A DNA stretch of 64,000 nt from Pachyseris speciosa (taxonomy: Eukaryota; Cnidaria; Anthozoa; Scleractinia; Pachyseridae), in the NCBI GenBank assembly GCA_016490735.1, contig JAEMWC010000267.1, positions 217,501 through 281,500 on the forward strand, in the 5' to 3' direction. The notes under the pieces are model-generated. The model saw only the letters and a list, made by a program, of their open reading frames with translations. It was not told where the DNA came from and ran no database searches. Shown here one piece after another: positions 52,716-64,000 of this stretch; within the stretch, counting starts at the first letter, position 1, and every line of letters starts with the position of its first letter. The translations under genes were made by a program, and so were the position numbers.

Positions 52716-54470
52716 AATTTGTCTTGGCCATATTTTTCCAGGCGTCTAGAATTCCTGCAAATCTTGCATAGTTGCCACAGTGTGCTTGTACACTATTTCG
52801 ACACTCAATTGAAAACAGCTCTATTATCAACATCAAAATGTTGTTTTAGCAAATCTTTCTTTTATCCTTTGTAATAATTTCAAAAGTTTGCAAATCACCA
52901 CTTGGTATGTTAGGGTTTTGAAAAAACTCAATCCCCTTTTCATGGGCACTATGCAAACAAACAACTTACAAATTCCTAATTTTCAAGTACAACACTCTTC
53001 TTGGGAATCAAAACTTCCCCCCCCCCCCCTCCCCCAGTACAATTTGATTCTGTTACTATTCCGAGGATTTTGGTTTGTTTTCTTAGATCGAGTGACTACG
53101 AAATTCCGTGACTAAAGACATTCAGAAAAAACACTCATCTTTCCTAAATGTAAATTTTTCCAGATTAGAACGTTGCACATACCTGAAAATCAAATGCGTT
53201 CAATTTTCGCCTCGAGTAAATCTACGCGTCGGCGAAGCAAGCCAGTGAATTTCGAATCACTTTGAAATGAAGCAAAATTTATTGCCTACATTGGCAAATT
53301 TCTCTAAAGTTGCTTGGAATACAATAAATCGTTCAATTAAAGATAAAGCACAGAAAAAATTCACATTCAAACCTGTAATTTTCTTTTTTTTTTTTGGCAA
53401 GGTTGATTCCCAGAAGCGCTGAATTATTTCCAACGAAAGTCAACAATTCTTGTGATGATTCCCAGTTATTCGTGAAGCACCAAAACAATCTGTCCTCTAA
53501 GAGAGATTTCTTCGCTATTAACTAACTCATTTCCACTGTTTAAGCTGCCGAGTGTTTCTTAGAACTTGTTTCGATTTACAGTTTTAAAAAGCTGTTTTCC
53601 TTATGAGAATGGCACACTGCTATCTTCAACTGATTCACTGTGAACTAGACGGCAGCCATTTTGAACACAAATCAGTGTTTTTCACATGACGTCACGGCGG
53701 CCATGTTGGTGTCCCAAACTAAACCTGTGGGAATAGAACTCTTATTTTTATGCAAATACTTTCTTTTCTTTCAGTAAGCCGATATGGCCGGTAGTCACGT
53801 GAATGAAAACGCTCTATACAATTTCTCGATTCTGATTGGCTAAGAGAAATGCAGCTTTTAGGAAACACGATGCAGAAAAAGGGAAATACGGTGCAAAAAA
53901 AGATTTAAAAAAATGAGAATTCTTATTGGTTGATAAACATGCGCTGAATTAACCCAGTCAAACGCAGCCTCTGAATGGCGCAATTCAGATACATCGATGA
54001 GCTGCGTGCTGCTAGCGAAAACAATGGCTGCCGTTTAGAGCAGGTTTTCTTTCGCAAGCACAACAACAACAGATCAAAAAAACAGCTCTAAAAACGAGAA
54101 CACTACGAAAAGCACCGCTTTTTGGCTGTCTGTTTGGAGAAAGTAATGTCTAGAGAAGGGAATTTCCTACGAAATCGAAAATTATGAGCCCGTAGGCGTT
54201 GGACTACCTTAACACTGCTCACTGCCTTTTTACGCCGAGATAGCAAAAAAAAAACAAGGCCAAGATTATGAACCAGAAACACTGAAGGTAATGATTACAG
54301 CACTTGATAGACACTTGAAGAACAAGTATCTTATAGCTATAATCTGTAACTGTGTAGCCGGTAACATTGATAAAGCTGTTGTTTTGACTGAACGTGTGAT
54401 GAATTACGTGTGTTGCTTCTGCAAAATTATGGTAGGCTATCTCGCAATTTTTTCGTGAATATTTTTAATA
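52716..54470. other. Intergenic, no gene seen
   Basis: AT-rich sequence with a C-rich tract (53017-53035) and a segment around TGACGTCACGGCGGCCATGT (53688) that looks repeat-derived. No coding or RNA feature that I can support. Confidence 0.5.
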
Positions 54471-54477
54471 AGTAATC

Positions 54478-54479
54478 AC

Positions 54480-54516
<37 letters not shown>

Positions 54517-54633
54517 CGTAAATCTTTCAAAGAACACAAATTGTACTCGCCCTAAGGGCCAGTGCAATTTTGTTAGTCTTTAAAAAATTTACGCGTGCTT
54601 ATTTATTCCAAATTACACTCAAAATGATGTGAT
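54478..54633. repeat. 156-bp fold-back element
   Basis: AATTTGGAATAAATAAGCAC (54498) is mirrored by GTGCTTATTTATTCCAAATT (54596). The arms run to CACATGAT... and ...GATGTG, about 50 bp each. Confidence 0.85.
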
Positions 54634-54719
54634 TAGCTATACAAAGCTAACAATGGCCGGATTACCCAGGGAGTTTACACCAAAATTTACCCCCTTTTCA
54701 CCTGACAGCTAATATATAT

Positions 54720-57225
54720 ATTTAGCATTCTTCAAAAGCATTCTTTTTCTACTGGCATTTACATATAGTCTACTTGTCATATCACCCATCTGACCTTACT
54801 CAAGCTACAGACCCAATGCTGTAAAAAATAGTATGGAAAGGTGATCTGAGCCAGTGGCACAGTGGATTTGGACCCCCCACGGATTTGCACCCTCCAGTCC
54901 AGATCTGCTTGTGGATTAGATTTGGACCCCCTAGTCCAGAACTGCTTGCAGATATGAATCGTCTTTTACGGATTTGGACCCCCACCCCTCCTAAAAACAA
55001 GCGTTCTATTGAGTAAGGTAATAAAAATTCCTTTGCAAATTGAGTTTGGAGATGTTAAAAACGCAAAATAAAAATATTGAGGTAGGTATTTTTAAAAATA
55101 ATCTTTAATACCTTGTGTAAAATTAAGAACCTGCAACGCTAGTTTGCATCTATAAATTTTTAAAACAAAACATTTCTTAACATCTTAGAGCAATACCTAA
55201 GGACAGGTCTGTTTCCCCGTTCAACTGTAGGCTACTTAGTTATGGTTTAGAGCCACTAGAAATTGGTGGAGAAGTCTGGTGATTGCTCCTTTGAATCAGT
55301 ACCACATCAGATATATAGTGACTCAGATCATCACTTCATAATGAGCAAATTTCAATTATCGACAGCCTCTCGTGAGAAAGTCGGAAATCAGAAATTGTGT
55401 ATCCCCTGGATATATGTATGCCTCACAAAAATTATCAAAGAAAGATACATGGAAATCAACAAAAATATTTAGATGATATCAATTAAGACCCAAGATATTT
55501 CTTTTGATCAATTACTTCTTGACCTTACTGTCACAAAAAAACTGCTTGCTAACATTAAGCTCATCAATCAATGCACCTACAGTGTTTTCAAAAAGAAATC
55601 CAGCTGCTCTTCTGGCCAGCCAAGTGAAAGACCAAGCAACTTGATAATAAAATATTGGGCATTTGGCTGATACCACTGTCAGGGTAATTAACAATGTAGT
55701 ATCAGGATTTAAGGTAATGATTCACCAAAGCAAAAGTGCTGGAAATCCGTGTTAGCTATCTTAACTTGATTTTCGATTTTGCAAGAAAGGTAAGGACTAG
55801 TCTCACATTTCTCCATGTACCTTTGAAATTGCACAACATACTTCATCAAACATCAGAAATCCCATTAAACATAAATGCCAAATGTCATCCAAACATCCCA
55901 CAAGATTGGTGTGACCAGCTACTAATAAAATTAATTGAAAGACTGTATGCAGGAGAAGGAAGTCCAAACGATGTGTACATTGATGAGAAAGAGCTTACTT
56001 CAAGTTCAATTTTAAATTTTAAGTTTAATAATACTTTGTCATGCGAATACAACTAAGTTGATACAAAACAAAAAAGTGCATGACTGGAGAATAATTGGGA
56101 GAAACTAAATTCCCATACAAAGAATATTATCTAATATTACACATTCTAAAAACTAAGAGGTGAAATTTAAACGTGGCCCAAAGCTAACCTAGTCAAATTA
56201 ATCGAATACTTGTCTCTTACAAGTCACCCCTGACTTGAGATTGACACTAAAAATTAAGAGGTAAAATTGAAGTACAATCCAAAGCTAACCTAATTAAATT
56301 ACATACTTGTTACTCACAAGCTACACCTGATTTAAAATTGACACAAATAATGTAATAAATAGGACTTAAAACTGCTTAAAGAAGGTGTATGCATGATGTT
56401 CAATGGAACTCTATTCCAGTCTGTTATGTAGCGATTAAAAAAAGAAAAGCTGAAGGCCATATAAATATTTAGCCAGGCCAAGCTGCACACTCTCACCGAG
56501 CAACTTTGCATGGCTTTATGTGGGCCAGTTTAATTTTGGGCCAGTTTAATTCAGCAGCAGCAGGGAAAACGAAGAGTTTTCGATAGCAAACGTTAACAAA
56601 AAAAAGACAGACATTCTTGAGTCCTAACTACTTTCAGATGAAAGCGTAAAGGAATTCAAAGCGGATAAAAAAAACAATACGAATAATATTTCTTCGAAGA
56701 TTCTTGGAGAAGGTGGAGAAATTAGACAAGTAACAAAAATATCTTGTATTAAACTAGAAAATTTGCTTAGCGAATTTGACATAAATGTCCGTAGAAAAGA
56801 CAAAAAAGAGGTGCGCACCTGATCGTTTAGAGCAGTCGACATGAATCACTGAGGCATCAATCACTCGGAACGCCTCAGAGCTGAATAATAGAGCCATTTC
56901 CCACAAAATCTTTTCTTGGCTGACACAAAACACTAAAGTGCTTTGATAGTTTTACTGTTACTTCCCATGTCTTCCGAAGAACCTTCTTCAATTAATGACT
57001 CTCAGTGGCAAAACATCATCCAGTTAACGAAGAAAGTGCTTGCCAAACCACAGGAGCATTTCTCTCTATAAAAGCATTTCTCTCTATAAAAGCCAGCCAG
57101 AAAGTCAACCCATTTCGCAGTTTTTAACATCCAAACGCTGATTCTTACCGGTTCAAACAAATTAAGACGACATGTTTATAGACGGCGAAACTTAATTGTT
57201 GTTTACAGGCCGTCTCGGGAGCTTT
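54720..57225 (-). repeat. 2.5-kb repeat R, copy 2 (inverted relative to copy 1)
   Basis: It aligns in reverse complement with 41750-44045. Short frames such as 55736-56056 on + (FLHVPLKLHNILHQTSEI, DWCDQLLIKLIERLYAGEGS) have diverged counterparts in copy 1, but I recognise no protein family and see stops in both. Confidence 0.8.
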
Positions 57226-57861
57226 TTCAAACCATTTTATTTTATCCTTCTGGACCCCCTTCTGGACCCCATTCTGGGGACCCCTCGATTATAATAAAAT
57301 GATATTTAACAGTCTTCGCTTTGGATTTATTCGGCCGGTTCGTTGATAGTTACAGACAGTATTACAGTAATCGCGAACATTACCACAGCCAGTTGCCATT
57401 TTCATCCCGAGAAAGACTTGCTTTGAATTTCGCTGAATTTCCGTTGCTGACTTTTGTTGTTGTTACCAAATACTTTAGAATTTTCTCGCAAAGGTTAGAT
57501 AAACGTTAAATATGCAAATTACTGTTCGGCTTTCAACTGGGTTTCGAAGAATGTGAACCGAGCTCAAAAACTATCTTATTTTTCTGTTTGGATTAGAATA
57601 AGCACTGCTAGTTAATGTTATCACTGCAGCAAAAAGGTGAGCAATGTTTTCTTCCACGCTGGCAAAATATAATCGAAAGCTTGCTCTGAACAAGAAATTC
57701 TCAAAGAATTTGTAAGCGGCCTTTTTGACCATCCGAGCCAGATATAGTTCCAGTCGATCGTAATTCAATGTTTGTTGAAGGTTTGCATGACAGACGATTC
57801 GTGACTCCGAATGATGAAGACGTTTAAATTTCAATGTGCTATATACGGAATGTTTACTAGC

Positions 57862-57932
57862 TTAGTGGTTTAGTGCGTTCACTTTGTACTGTAGCAGTGC
57901 GGCCCGTGGTTCAATTCCCCACGTCATCAAGT
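57862..57932 (+). repeat. tRNA-like module, type b, copy 1
   Basis: GCTTAGTGGTTTAGTGCG (A-box-like) and CGTGGTTCAATTCCCCACG (B box in a T-arm-like hairpin) are followed by a T-run, a possible Pol III terminator. Confidence 0.5.
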
Positions 57933-58399
57933 TTTTTTTCTTTGATCTGTTTTTTTTTTCTATTCCTTTTCACTTGATTTTCTTTTCCTTTTGTCATCGC
58001 TTAAATTGTAAGCTGGTTTTGCAATTTAACACGGAAAAATGGTGAACCGATTCTATGGATATTCACTACTCGAAATACCAACGTCAACTTCCGATTAAGC
58101 TTGACAAAACACTGGCACTTCGATTTAAAAATTTGAAAGAAAGCGAACAATTTGGTATAAACCGGCGTCTTAGATCCGTTGACCAGTTTCGCGAAGATAA
58201 CCGAAAAAGAAAAGCTACACGCGTTGTTGGTTTGACTTCCAGTATTGCACCATCACTAGTACTTAGTCCACCACTCGGTCAATGCTTGTTTAGCATCAAA
58301 AACCGGGGCAGGAAACGCTCTAATAAATTCGGTTCCTATAAGAGGTACGTTGGAGGAATTCAATTCTGACTAAACATTTCTTTTAGAAAGGCTTTCGCG

Positions 58400-59325
58400 A
58401 TTTCTTACTCTGACCCCGAAATAAATATTTTTGTGCAAGAGCCTTTCAATTTGCGTGAATTAGTCGACCGTGAACTAACACGAAACATCGCTTCGTATTC
58501 TATGGCCCCTTCTTTTTCTTAACAATAGCGAACAGTTGAATCTTGAAATACACAATAGTTTGCTCTCTCTTGTGGTGTAAAAGTTAATCCTTAACAAGAA
58601 AATACAACGTGAGTACGATACTTTTCAAGTTCGGGTAAAGTTGTATACCAACCTGTATACCGGCAACGCATTTAAAGCCGTGGTCGTATGCTAAAATTGC
58701 TACTCACTCGTAGAGAAATGGCAGTTTTATTTTACGGTCAACGCAAAAATGGTTTCGGAATTCGAATAGCACAAAGATATAAACTGATTATTGTAAAGCG
58801 ATAAGTATAAAGCGAGATACAAATTTTTATGCACCCAACAAAATTCACCGGAAAATTTAATGAGATGTTGGAGGTTACGCTGATTTTAACACGTCCAAAA
58901 ATAACTCGTTTTGAATATTTAATGAGCTGTTTGCGGTTTAGCTACGCATGAAAGTATAAGAGTTAGCTAATTCGTAACGAATTGTTACACCTGAAGAATA
59001 TAACAGGTAAAAAAATGTTATCTATCTGTCTAACGTGTATTCGGCGTTAAACAAAATTATTTTTGAAGATCTTTAATATTCTTTGCGTGTTTTGTGCGGT
59101 TTGGTTTATCAAGCTATAACTTAATTTTTCTTGTGATTCAGTTAAACCTTTTCAATATGTTGCTGAAAACCGATCAAAAGAAACGCTTTCAATTAAATTC
59201 CTTTGCTATGAAATGTATATTGAAGTAATTCAATTCCGGCTAAACGTTTCTTTTGCAAAGGCTTTAACGATTCGTGACTTTGGTGACCACTCACGTTAAT
59301 TATTGCAAAACTCTCTAGTGAAGGT
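58400..59325. other. Unit spacer, no gene seen
   Basis: AT-rich repeat-unit sequence. I see no coding signal or element ends apart from the shared block near 59213. Confidence 0.5.
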
Positions 59326-59333
59326 AACTGATG

Positions 59334-59415
59334 AGCAAGTGGCGCAATCGGATAAGGTGCAGACTATGGGCGATGAGATCTGAGGATCGCGCGTTCCAAG
59401 TCCTGTCACCGGAGA
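59334..59415 (+). repeat. tRNA-like module, type a, copy 1
   Basis: GTGGCGCAATCGGATAAGG (good A box) and GCGCGTTCCAAGTCC (B box) at tRNA-like spacing. The cloverleaf is imperfect. Confidence 0.5.
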
Positions 59416-59652
59416 GTAAACAGTTTATTTATTTACTTGTCATTGTTTCTTCCTCTGGCCGAGAGGGGTACGGGGCAAGTGACGGACGAAACGACGAGAA
59501 AAAAAAAGACAAGAAATTCATCAAGAATTTTCAAGCGGCCTTTTTGACCTTCCGAGCCGGATTAATGCACAGGAGGTAGTTGAAGTGGATTGTACAGTAA
59601 TACAATTGAGGCGCCTTTTACGTAGCGTGACAGACGATTCAGACAGTTCTAA

Positions 59653-59930
59653 AGCCTGGTTTTCATATGTCGGGAAAATCCCAGACAATCGGGGATTTCA
59701 CTGTTTCCCGACCATCCCAGATTATGCCGATTAATGAAAACTGGAGATCGTAGACATCCCCGATCGTCTGGGATGGTCGGGGACAAATCGGGAAAATCGG
59801 GAAGGTTTCTATTTTGCCGATGCGTCCCAGATTTCTGCGGTTTTCGTTATCTAGGCATAAATCTGGGACGGTCGGGAAATAGTGAAATCCCCGACCGTCT
59901 GGGATTTTCCCGACATATGAAAACCAGGCT
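59653..59930. repeat. 278-bp MITE with TAA duplication (Harbinger-like)
   Basis: AGCCTGGTTTTCATATGTCG is mirrored by CGACATATGAAAACCAGGCT. TAA lies on both sides (59650-59652 and 59931-59933). The arms extend about 75 bp through TCCCAGAC and CCCGACC motifs. The neighbouring unit (61540) has the corresponding sequence without it. Confidence 0.9.
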
Positions 59931-60069
59931 TAATCCTCGGATTCGTGCCCAGACTACTACTCGGTCAACACTTGTTTATCATCAAGAAACTCGTTTCCTA
60001 CAATAAGATGTACATTGAAGGAAGTACATTGACTTTGACCCCAAAATAAATATTTTTGTTCAATAATAC

Positions 60070-61030
60070 GGAATTCGAATACTGCACGGTTGAGCTTGCC
60101 ATAGGTAGGAAATTTATAATCAAGCCGTAAATACAAGGCGACTGAACACGCAATTTATCACGCATTCCGCAAAATTCAATGTGTTTACTGGCATAAACGT
60201 AACTCCGCGTAAGCAAATTTTAGTTTTCCATTTTGTGTTAGAATAAAAAACGTTCTAACATTTGTAAACTACATTGTTTCTTGTCTCGTTTGGTGTAAAA
60301 CTAATACAGAAGGAAAAGTCTTTCAAAAGATTGCATACTTTTCTACCGAAAGCGACTTAAGGCAGTTTCCGGTTTCTTAAACTTAGCAGTAACCGTACGC
60401 AAATGGTAGTTTTATTTTCTTTTTAAAAGAATAACAGGGAAACGGAATGCAATGAATACTAAAGCGAAACACATGTATTACAAATACGAAGTTTCGACCA
60501 CTTGAGTTGTCAAGGCCGATTAAATTATGTTTATATCACGAACAATCTCGTTACATGTAAAGTAAATTCAGTGAAAGTTATGGACTTTCTTTAAAATTTC
60601 ATAGGCCTTATAAATGATTTTAAACGTTTTTACAATTTATCATTTCGGAAAAGAAACACAAATGACAAAAGATTTTGTTTAAAACAAATGCGTTGTGAAA
60701 CGAAAATAACTATAAGCAGTACACAGTTTCAAAACTATAAATATCTGTCCAATCAGAAGTGCCCGTTCCCACGAGTGAAACAGACAAGAAACATAACTTG
60801 CACGCAATATCGGGAAAGCAAAGCGTAATGCTACTCTTGGTGCCTTTTAGTCAATTAAAGTTTATACTCTTTACGTTATTACGCGAAGTTTAGATACAAC
60901 GACGTGAGCATCGAGAAAATAATTATAATCACTCAAAGTATAACCTGTACAGCCCTCTTACCTTTATTCCATACACAGTCATCAGTGTTCTGAAATACTG
61001 CTCAAAACAAACGCTCTCAAATAAATATCC
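60070..61030. other. Unit spacer, no gene seen
   Basis: AT-rich sequence between repeat units with no supported feature. Confidence 0.5.
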
Positions 61031-61186
61031 TTTGTTATGGGATGTACATTGGAGTAATTCAATTCTGACAAAACATTTCTTTTCTCTGTAACCCTTGGGC
61101 ATTGAAACGGATTTAAAGAGACGATGCGTGACCGACCTAATGAATTTATTTACTACAAAATTCTATAGCAATCGCAAGCAATGTCT

Positions 61187-61262
61187 CATTAGCGCAATCG
61201 GATAAGGGGCCGAGTTAGGGATTTGAAGGTCGCGAGTTCAAGTCTCAGTACCGGTATTAGAA
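61187..61262 (+). repeat. tRNA-like module, type a, copy 2
   Basis: TTAGCGCAATCGGATAAGG and GTCGCGAGTTCAAGTCTC provide A and B boxes; it aligns with the module at 59334. Confidence 0.5.
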
Positions 61263-61756
61263 AATTAATTTCTTTACTTATATCATTGTTTCTTCCTCTG
61301 GCCGAGAGGGCCACGGGCCTCTCGACGGACACCACGACAAAAAAAAACAAGAAATTCTGAAAGAATTCGTAAGCGGCCTTTTTGACCATCTGAGGCGGAT
61401 TAATGCACAGGATGCGGTTGAAGTCGATCGTACATTAATTCATTTTTTGTTGAAGGCGCCTTTCAGTTAGCGTGACAGACGATTCAGACAGACTCCAACA
61501 CTTGTCACAGCTTGTCAAACTGTGTCAAAACACCAAATGACTAATCCTCGGATTTGTTTCACACAAAGTGAAGAATTTGGTATAAAGCGGCTTCTTAGAT
61601 CCGTCGACCACTTTTTCGACGATAACCGATATCTCCACCACTGCAAAGCTAAGCTAGCTTTAACTACAAACAACGTCACGCAATCAAAACAACTGCCTTG
61701 TTGATTTCATTCAGTATTGCACCATCATCGCAGTAACTCGTGCCTAGGCTACTACT

Positions 61757-63480
61757 CTTTTTTTTTTTTTTTTTTTTTTTTTAATTATTATTTTATTTAT
61801 TCCAACAAAACACTTACAATTAAAACATTTGTGTTACTAACACTACTAATAATACAATACTTGGACTACTTAAATATTTTAACAATTACCGCACTAACAG
61901 TACAAATGATACACTAAATACACTACTACAACAACAATAACACTGACTAACAATACGGCACTAGCTCTACTTATGGTCAAAACTCACAAAAAAAGAAAAC
62001 ATCGTGGGAACATTATATTCCTTATATGAAAAGCAAAAAAAAACTATATAAAGGCCGCGCTTGACTGATAATATTCCGATCCGTTTACTAAGAAAGAGAA
62101 GCTTCCGAAAAAAATAAAGCTAAATGACTCCCATTTAGCTAGATGTTTCAAAAGGTTGCCATTTTCCTTAGCAATAAAATGTTCCAAGTCATGAGTTGCT
62201 CTTAGTTTGACCTTGAAAACGTCAATCAATGGAATGGTTTTACGTAGTTTACAACAATAAATGAAAAATTTCGCTTCTAGAAGGATATGATTTACAACTA
62301 AGAAATCGTTTTGAATATCAAATTTACCAAACAAAACATCTGACAATGATAATTCGAAGCCCTCCTTAACATTGCGAATTAACCATGATAACACCTCTTT
62401 CCAGAAAAGATCGGTTACTTTACACGTAAACAGTAAATGCTCAAGGGATTCTTCTTCGACATCACAAAAATTGCACATCGGTGAATCTACCATTTTAAAA
62501 GCAAACAATTTGACGTTTGTGAAAATAATACGATTTAACAGTTTATATTGAAAAGCTCTAAGCCTTGTGTCCAAAGTGACCTTGAAAGCCAATGAGTAAA
62601 CATCCTTCCAGTCCCTAGAAAGCATAGGGTATTCCACTCGAAATTTGGCTTGAGCAGATGGGGGAGACCCTTTGCGAGAGGAAAATTCTTTGTAAAGCAG
62701 TTTAGAAGTAGCATCAAGAAGATCAATTGTCGCGCCATTAACAGACAAATAAAAAAACATTTTCTTTTAGAATAGATGGCTTAGAGAAAACATTCTCCCT
62801 TACCATAGAACGCCACTTCATAGGAATTGCATTTGTCACTCCCATCAAAGCAAAAAATTGACTTGGTACATTTATCCCCAAAACTATATCACTCTTGAGA
62901 AAACAGCGATCCTTAGAAACCAAGACACCAACCTTAACAATTCCCCATTTATGCAGAAAAGAATTATAAAGAGATTTCCCTTCGCTAAGAATATTCCTAT
63001 GATTCCAAATTACCTGATTCATTATATCCTGATAGGTAATAACATCTCGCTTATTTAGAGAGGACCATGCGTCAAGACACTCCTTGTAAAAAACAGGGAG
63101 AGCTAAAGGTAACTTACTAAGATCAAACTGGCACTGCAGAATAAATCTTCCACCTATTTTATGTAAATAACTGTCCAGAAATAATTTCCAGGAGCAGGGA
63201 TAATCCTCAATATATTTCTTCAAGCACATAACTCTCTGAGTCTTTAACATACTTTCTATGTCAAGCATCTTCAACCCACCGAACTCAATCTCATTAATTA
63301 AGGATACACGCTTGACCTTGTCCTTACCCCTCCAAATAAAATTATAAAGTTCCTTATTCACTTCCTGTATCAGGTCTTTAGAAACATGCACCAGAGATGC
63401 CTTGGCCATAAGCTATGCCCAAGCTCGCAAAAATGGTCAGCCAAGAAGCTACCTTTCTTTTCATAATCGCTTGACAATGC
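61757..63480 (-). mobile_element. 5'-truncated L1-Tx1-like LINE
   Basis: The - strand encodes the C-terminal third of ORF2 and ends in a 25-base poly-A (T-run 61758-61782 on +), as expected after target-primed insertion. The 5' break is near 63460-63500, where the tandem-unit sequence resumes. It interrupts one of the repeat units. The target duplication was not resolved. Confidence 0.85.
62044..63409 (-). pseudogene. ORF2 C-terminus of truncated LINE
   Basis: The first part (62738-63409) has KELYNFIWRGKDKVKRVSLI and EIEFGGLKMLDIESMLK, a conserved thumb-region block (FIWxGK...GGLxxxD). The second part (62044-62760) has RAFQYKLLNRIIFTNVKLF and MCNFCDVEEESLEHLLFTC, the C-terminal cysteine motif of L1-type ORF2. 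The two frames meet at a T7/A7 run near 62750, where one base is gained or lost. The last residues run to a stop at 62044. Truncated at the 5' end, it cannot be active. Confidence 0.9.
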
Positions 63481-63728
63481 TCAACGAAAATCCTCTGGCC
63501 GAGAGGCGCACGGGCCTCTCGCCGGACACCACGACAAAAAAAACTACAAAAAAAAAAAAACCCAGAAATTCTGCGAGAATTAGAAGCGGCCTTTTTGACC
63601 ATCCGAGCCATATTAATGCACAGGATAAGTTCAAGTTGATCGTAATTCAATTTTGGTATAACAGTCAATTCCTCACTCCGAATGATAACAAAGTTAAAAT
63701 TCGATCGAGTATTTAAATAAGGTTTTGG

Positions 63729-63810
63729 TGGCCTAGTGGGTTAGTGCGCTCTTTTGGAACTGTAATGACAGATTAGGGTCGGTGGTTCAAGCCTCAACAG
63801 AGTGAAGGTT
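63729..63810 (+). repeat. tRNA-like module, type b, copy 2
   Basis: GGTGGCCTAGTGGGTTAGTG and GGTCGGTGGTTCAAGCCTC give A and B boxes, followed by a T-run. It aligns with the module at 57862, and the downstream 180 bp also align. Confidence 0.5.
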
Positions 63811-64000
63811 TTTTTTTTCTTTGATCTCTTTTCTTTTTTCTATTCCTTTTCACTTGTTTTTCTTTTTTCTTTTGTCAACGCTTAAGCTGTAAACCTATTT
63901 TGCAATTTAACACGGAAAAGTACTGAATCGATTCTATGGATATTCGCTACGCGAGAAACCAAGGCCAGCCGAAGTTTGACAAAACATTGGCTCTTCGATT

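Larger units (their letters stand above)
57590..64000. repeat. Cluster of diverged tandem units with tRNA-like modules
   Basis: The block AAGCGGCCTTTTTGACC, preceded by AAGAAATTCT, occurs at 57713, 59534, 61371 and 63586. A second shared block (GTACATTG(A/G)AG with AATTCAATTC) occurs near 58350, 59213, 60009 and 61044. Hairpin text CTCTGGCCGAGAGG occurs three times. Each unit also carries one of two tRNA-like modules. The units differ by insertions, including a MITE and a LINE. No protein gene is supported, although frames around 58055-58369 recur in the other units. Confidence 0.7.

Noticed and set aside
55263..56056. Protein gene in repeat R
   Set aside because: The frames are short and interrupted in both copies, and no family was recognised.
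58055..58369. 104-residue basic protein gene
   Set aside because: The frame lies in a repeated unit, and counterparts in the other units differ mostly by amino-acid-changing substitutions and indels, with no recognisable domain.

Overview
The window is animal nuclear DNA. It has spliced genes with GT-AG introns, AT-rich introns, two tRNA-derived SINE families and a wide mix of transposons. One host gene is clear: the 3' part of HELLS (LSH), a SNF2-family chromatin remodeller, on the + strand. Thirteen exons from 9708 to 52225 join in frame into about 682 residues, and the N-terminal exons lie left of the window. The gene together with L1-Tx1-like LINEs, a DIRS-order element, BEL and Ty3 elements, Harbinger, pogo-like and TTAA-flanked transposons suggests an early-branching invertebrate. 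I infer a cnidarian, probably an anthozoan or coral. The species cannot be read from the sequence.

Layout. 1-9577: right part of a PIF/Harbinger transposon (Myb/MADF-like accessory gene on +, decayed transposase on -). Its transposase gene is split by a 5.8-kb insertion bounded by two direct copies of a 213-bp element. That insertion holds a TTAA-flanked element, which holds a further TIR element. 9708-9836: first visible HELLS exon. 9837-23882 (14-kb intron): an internally deleted Ty3-type LTR element (10261-13387) and a tyrosine-recombinase retroelement with split direct repeats (13767-23459), into which a BEL/Pao element has inserted (14677-20840). 23883-29534: HELLS ATPase exons. 29535-47656 (18-kb intron): a 5.7-kb pogo-like DNA transposon carrying two extra ORFs, two TTAA-flanked elements, a 1.8-kb long-TIR element and a degraded L1-Tx1-like LINE split by a 2.3-kb repeat. 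47657-52225: helicase C-terminal exons, stop codon, and a polyadenylation signal at 52694. 52720-64000: no gene that I can support. It holds an inverted second copy of the 2.3-kb repeat, fold-back elements, and a cluster of diverged units with tRNA-like modules from about 57.6 kb, interrupted by a 5'-truncated LINE.

The host gene is intact at every splice junction I could test, although about 95% of its span is intron and much of that is transposon. Nearly all the mobile elements are broken by stops, frameshifts or deletions. Several frameshifts fall in homopolymer runs, so a few may be sequencing errors. The best candidates for something new are the pogo-like element with accessory ORFs (30445-36148), the composite insertion at 2558-8317, and the tRNA-like unit cluster at 57.6-64 kb.
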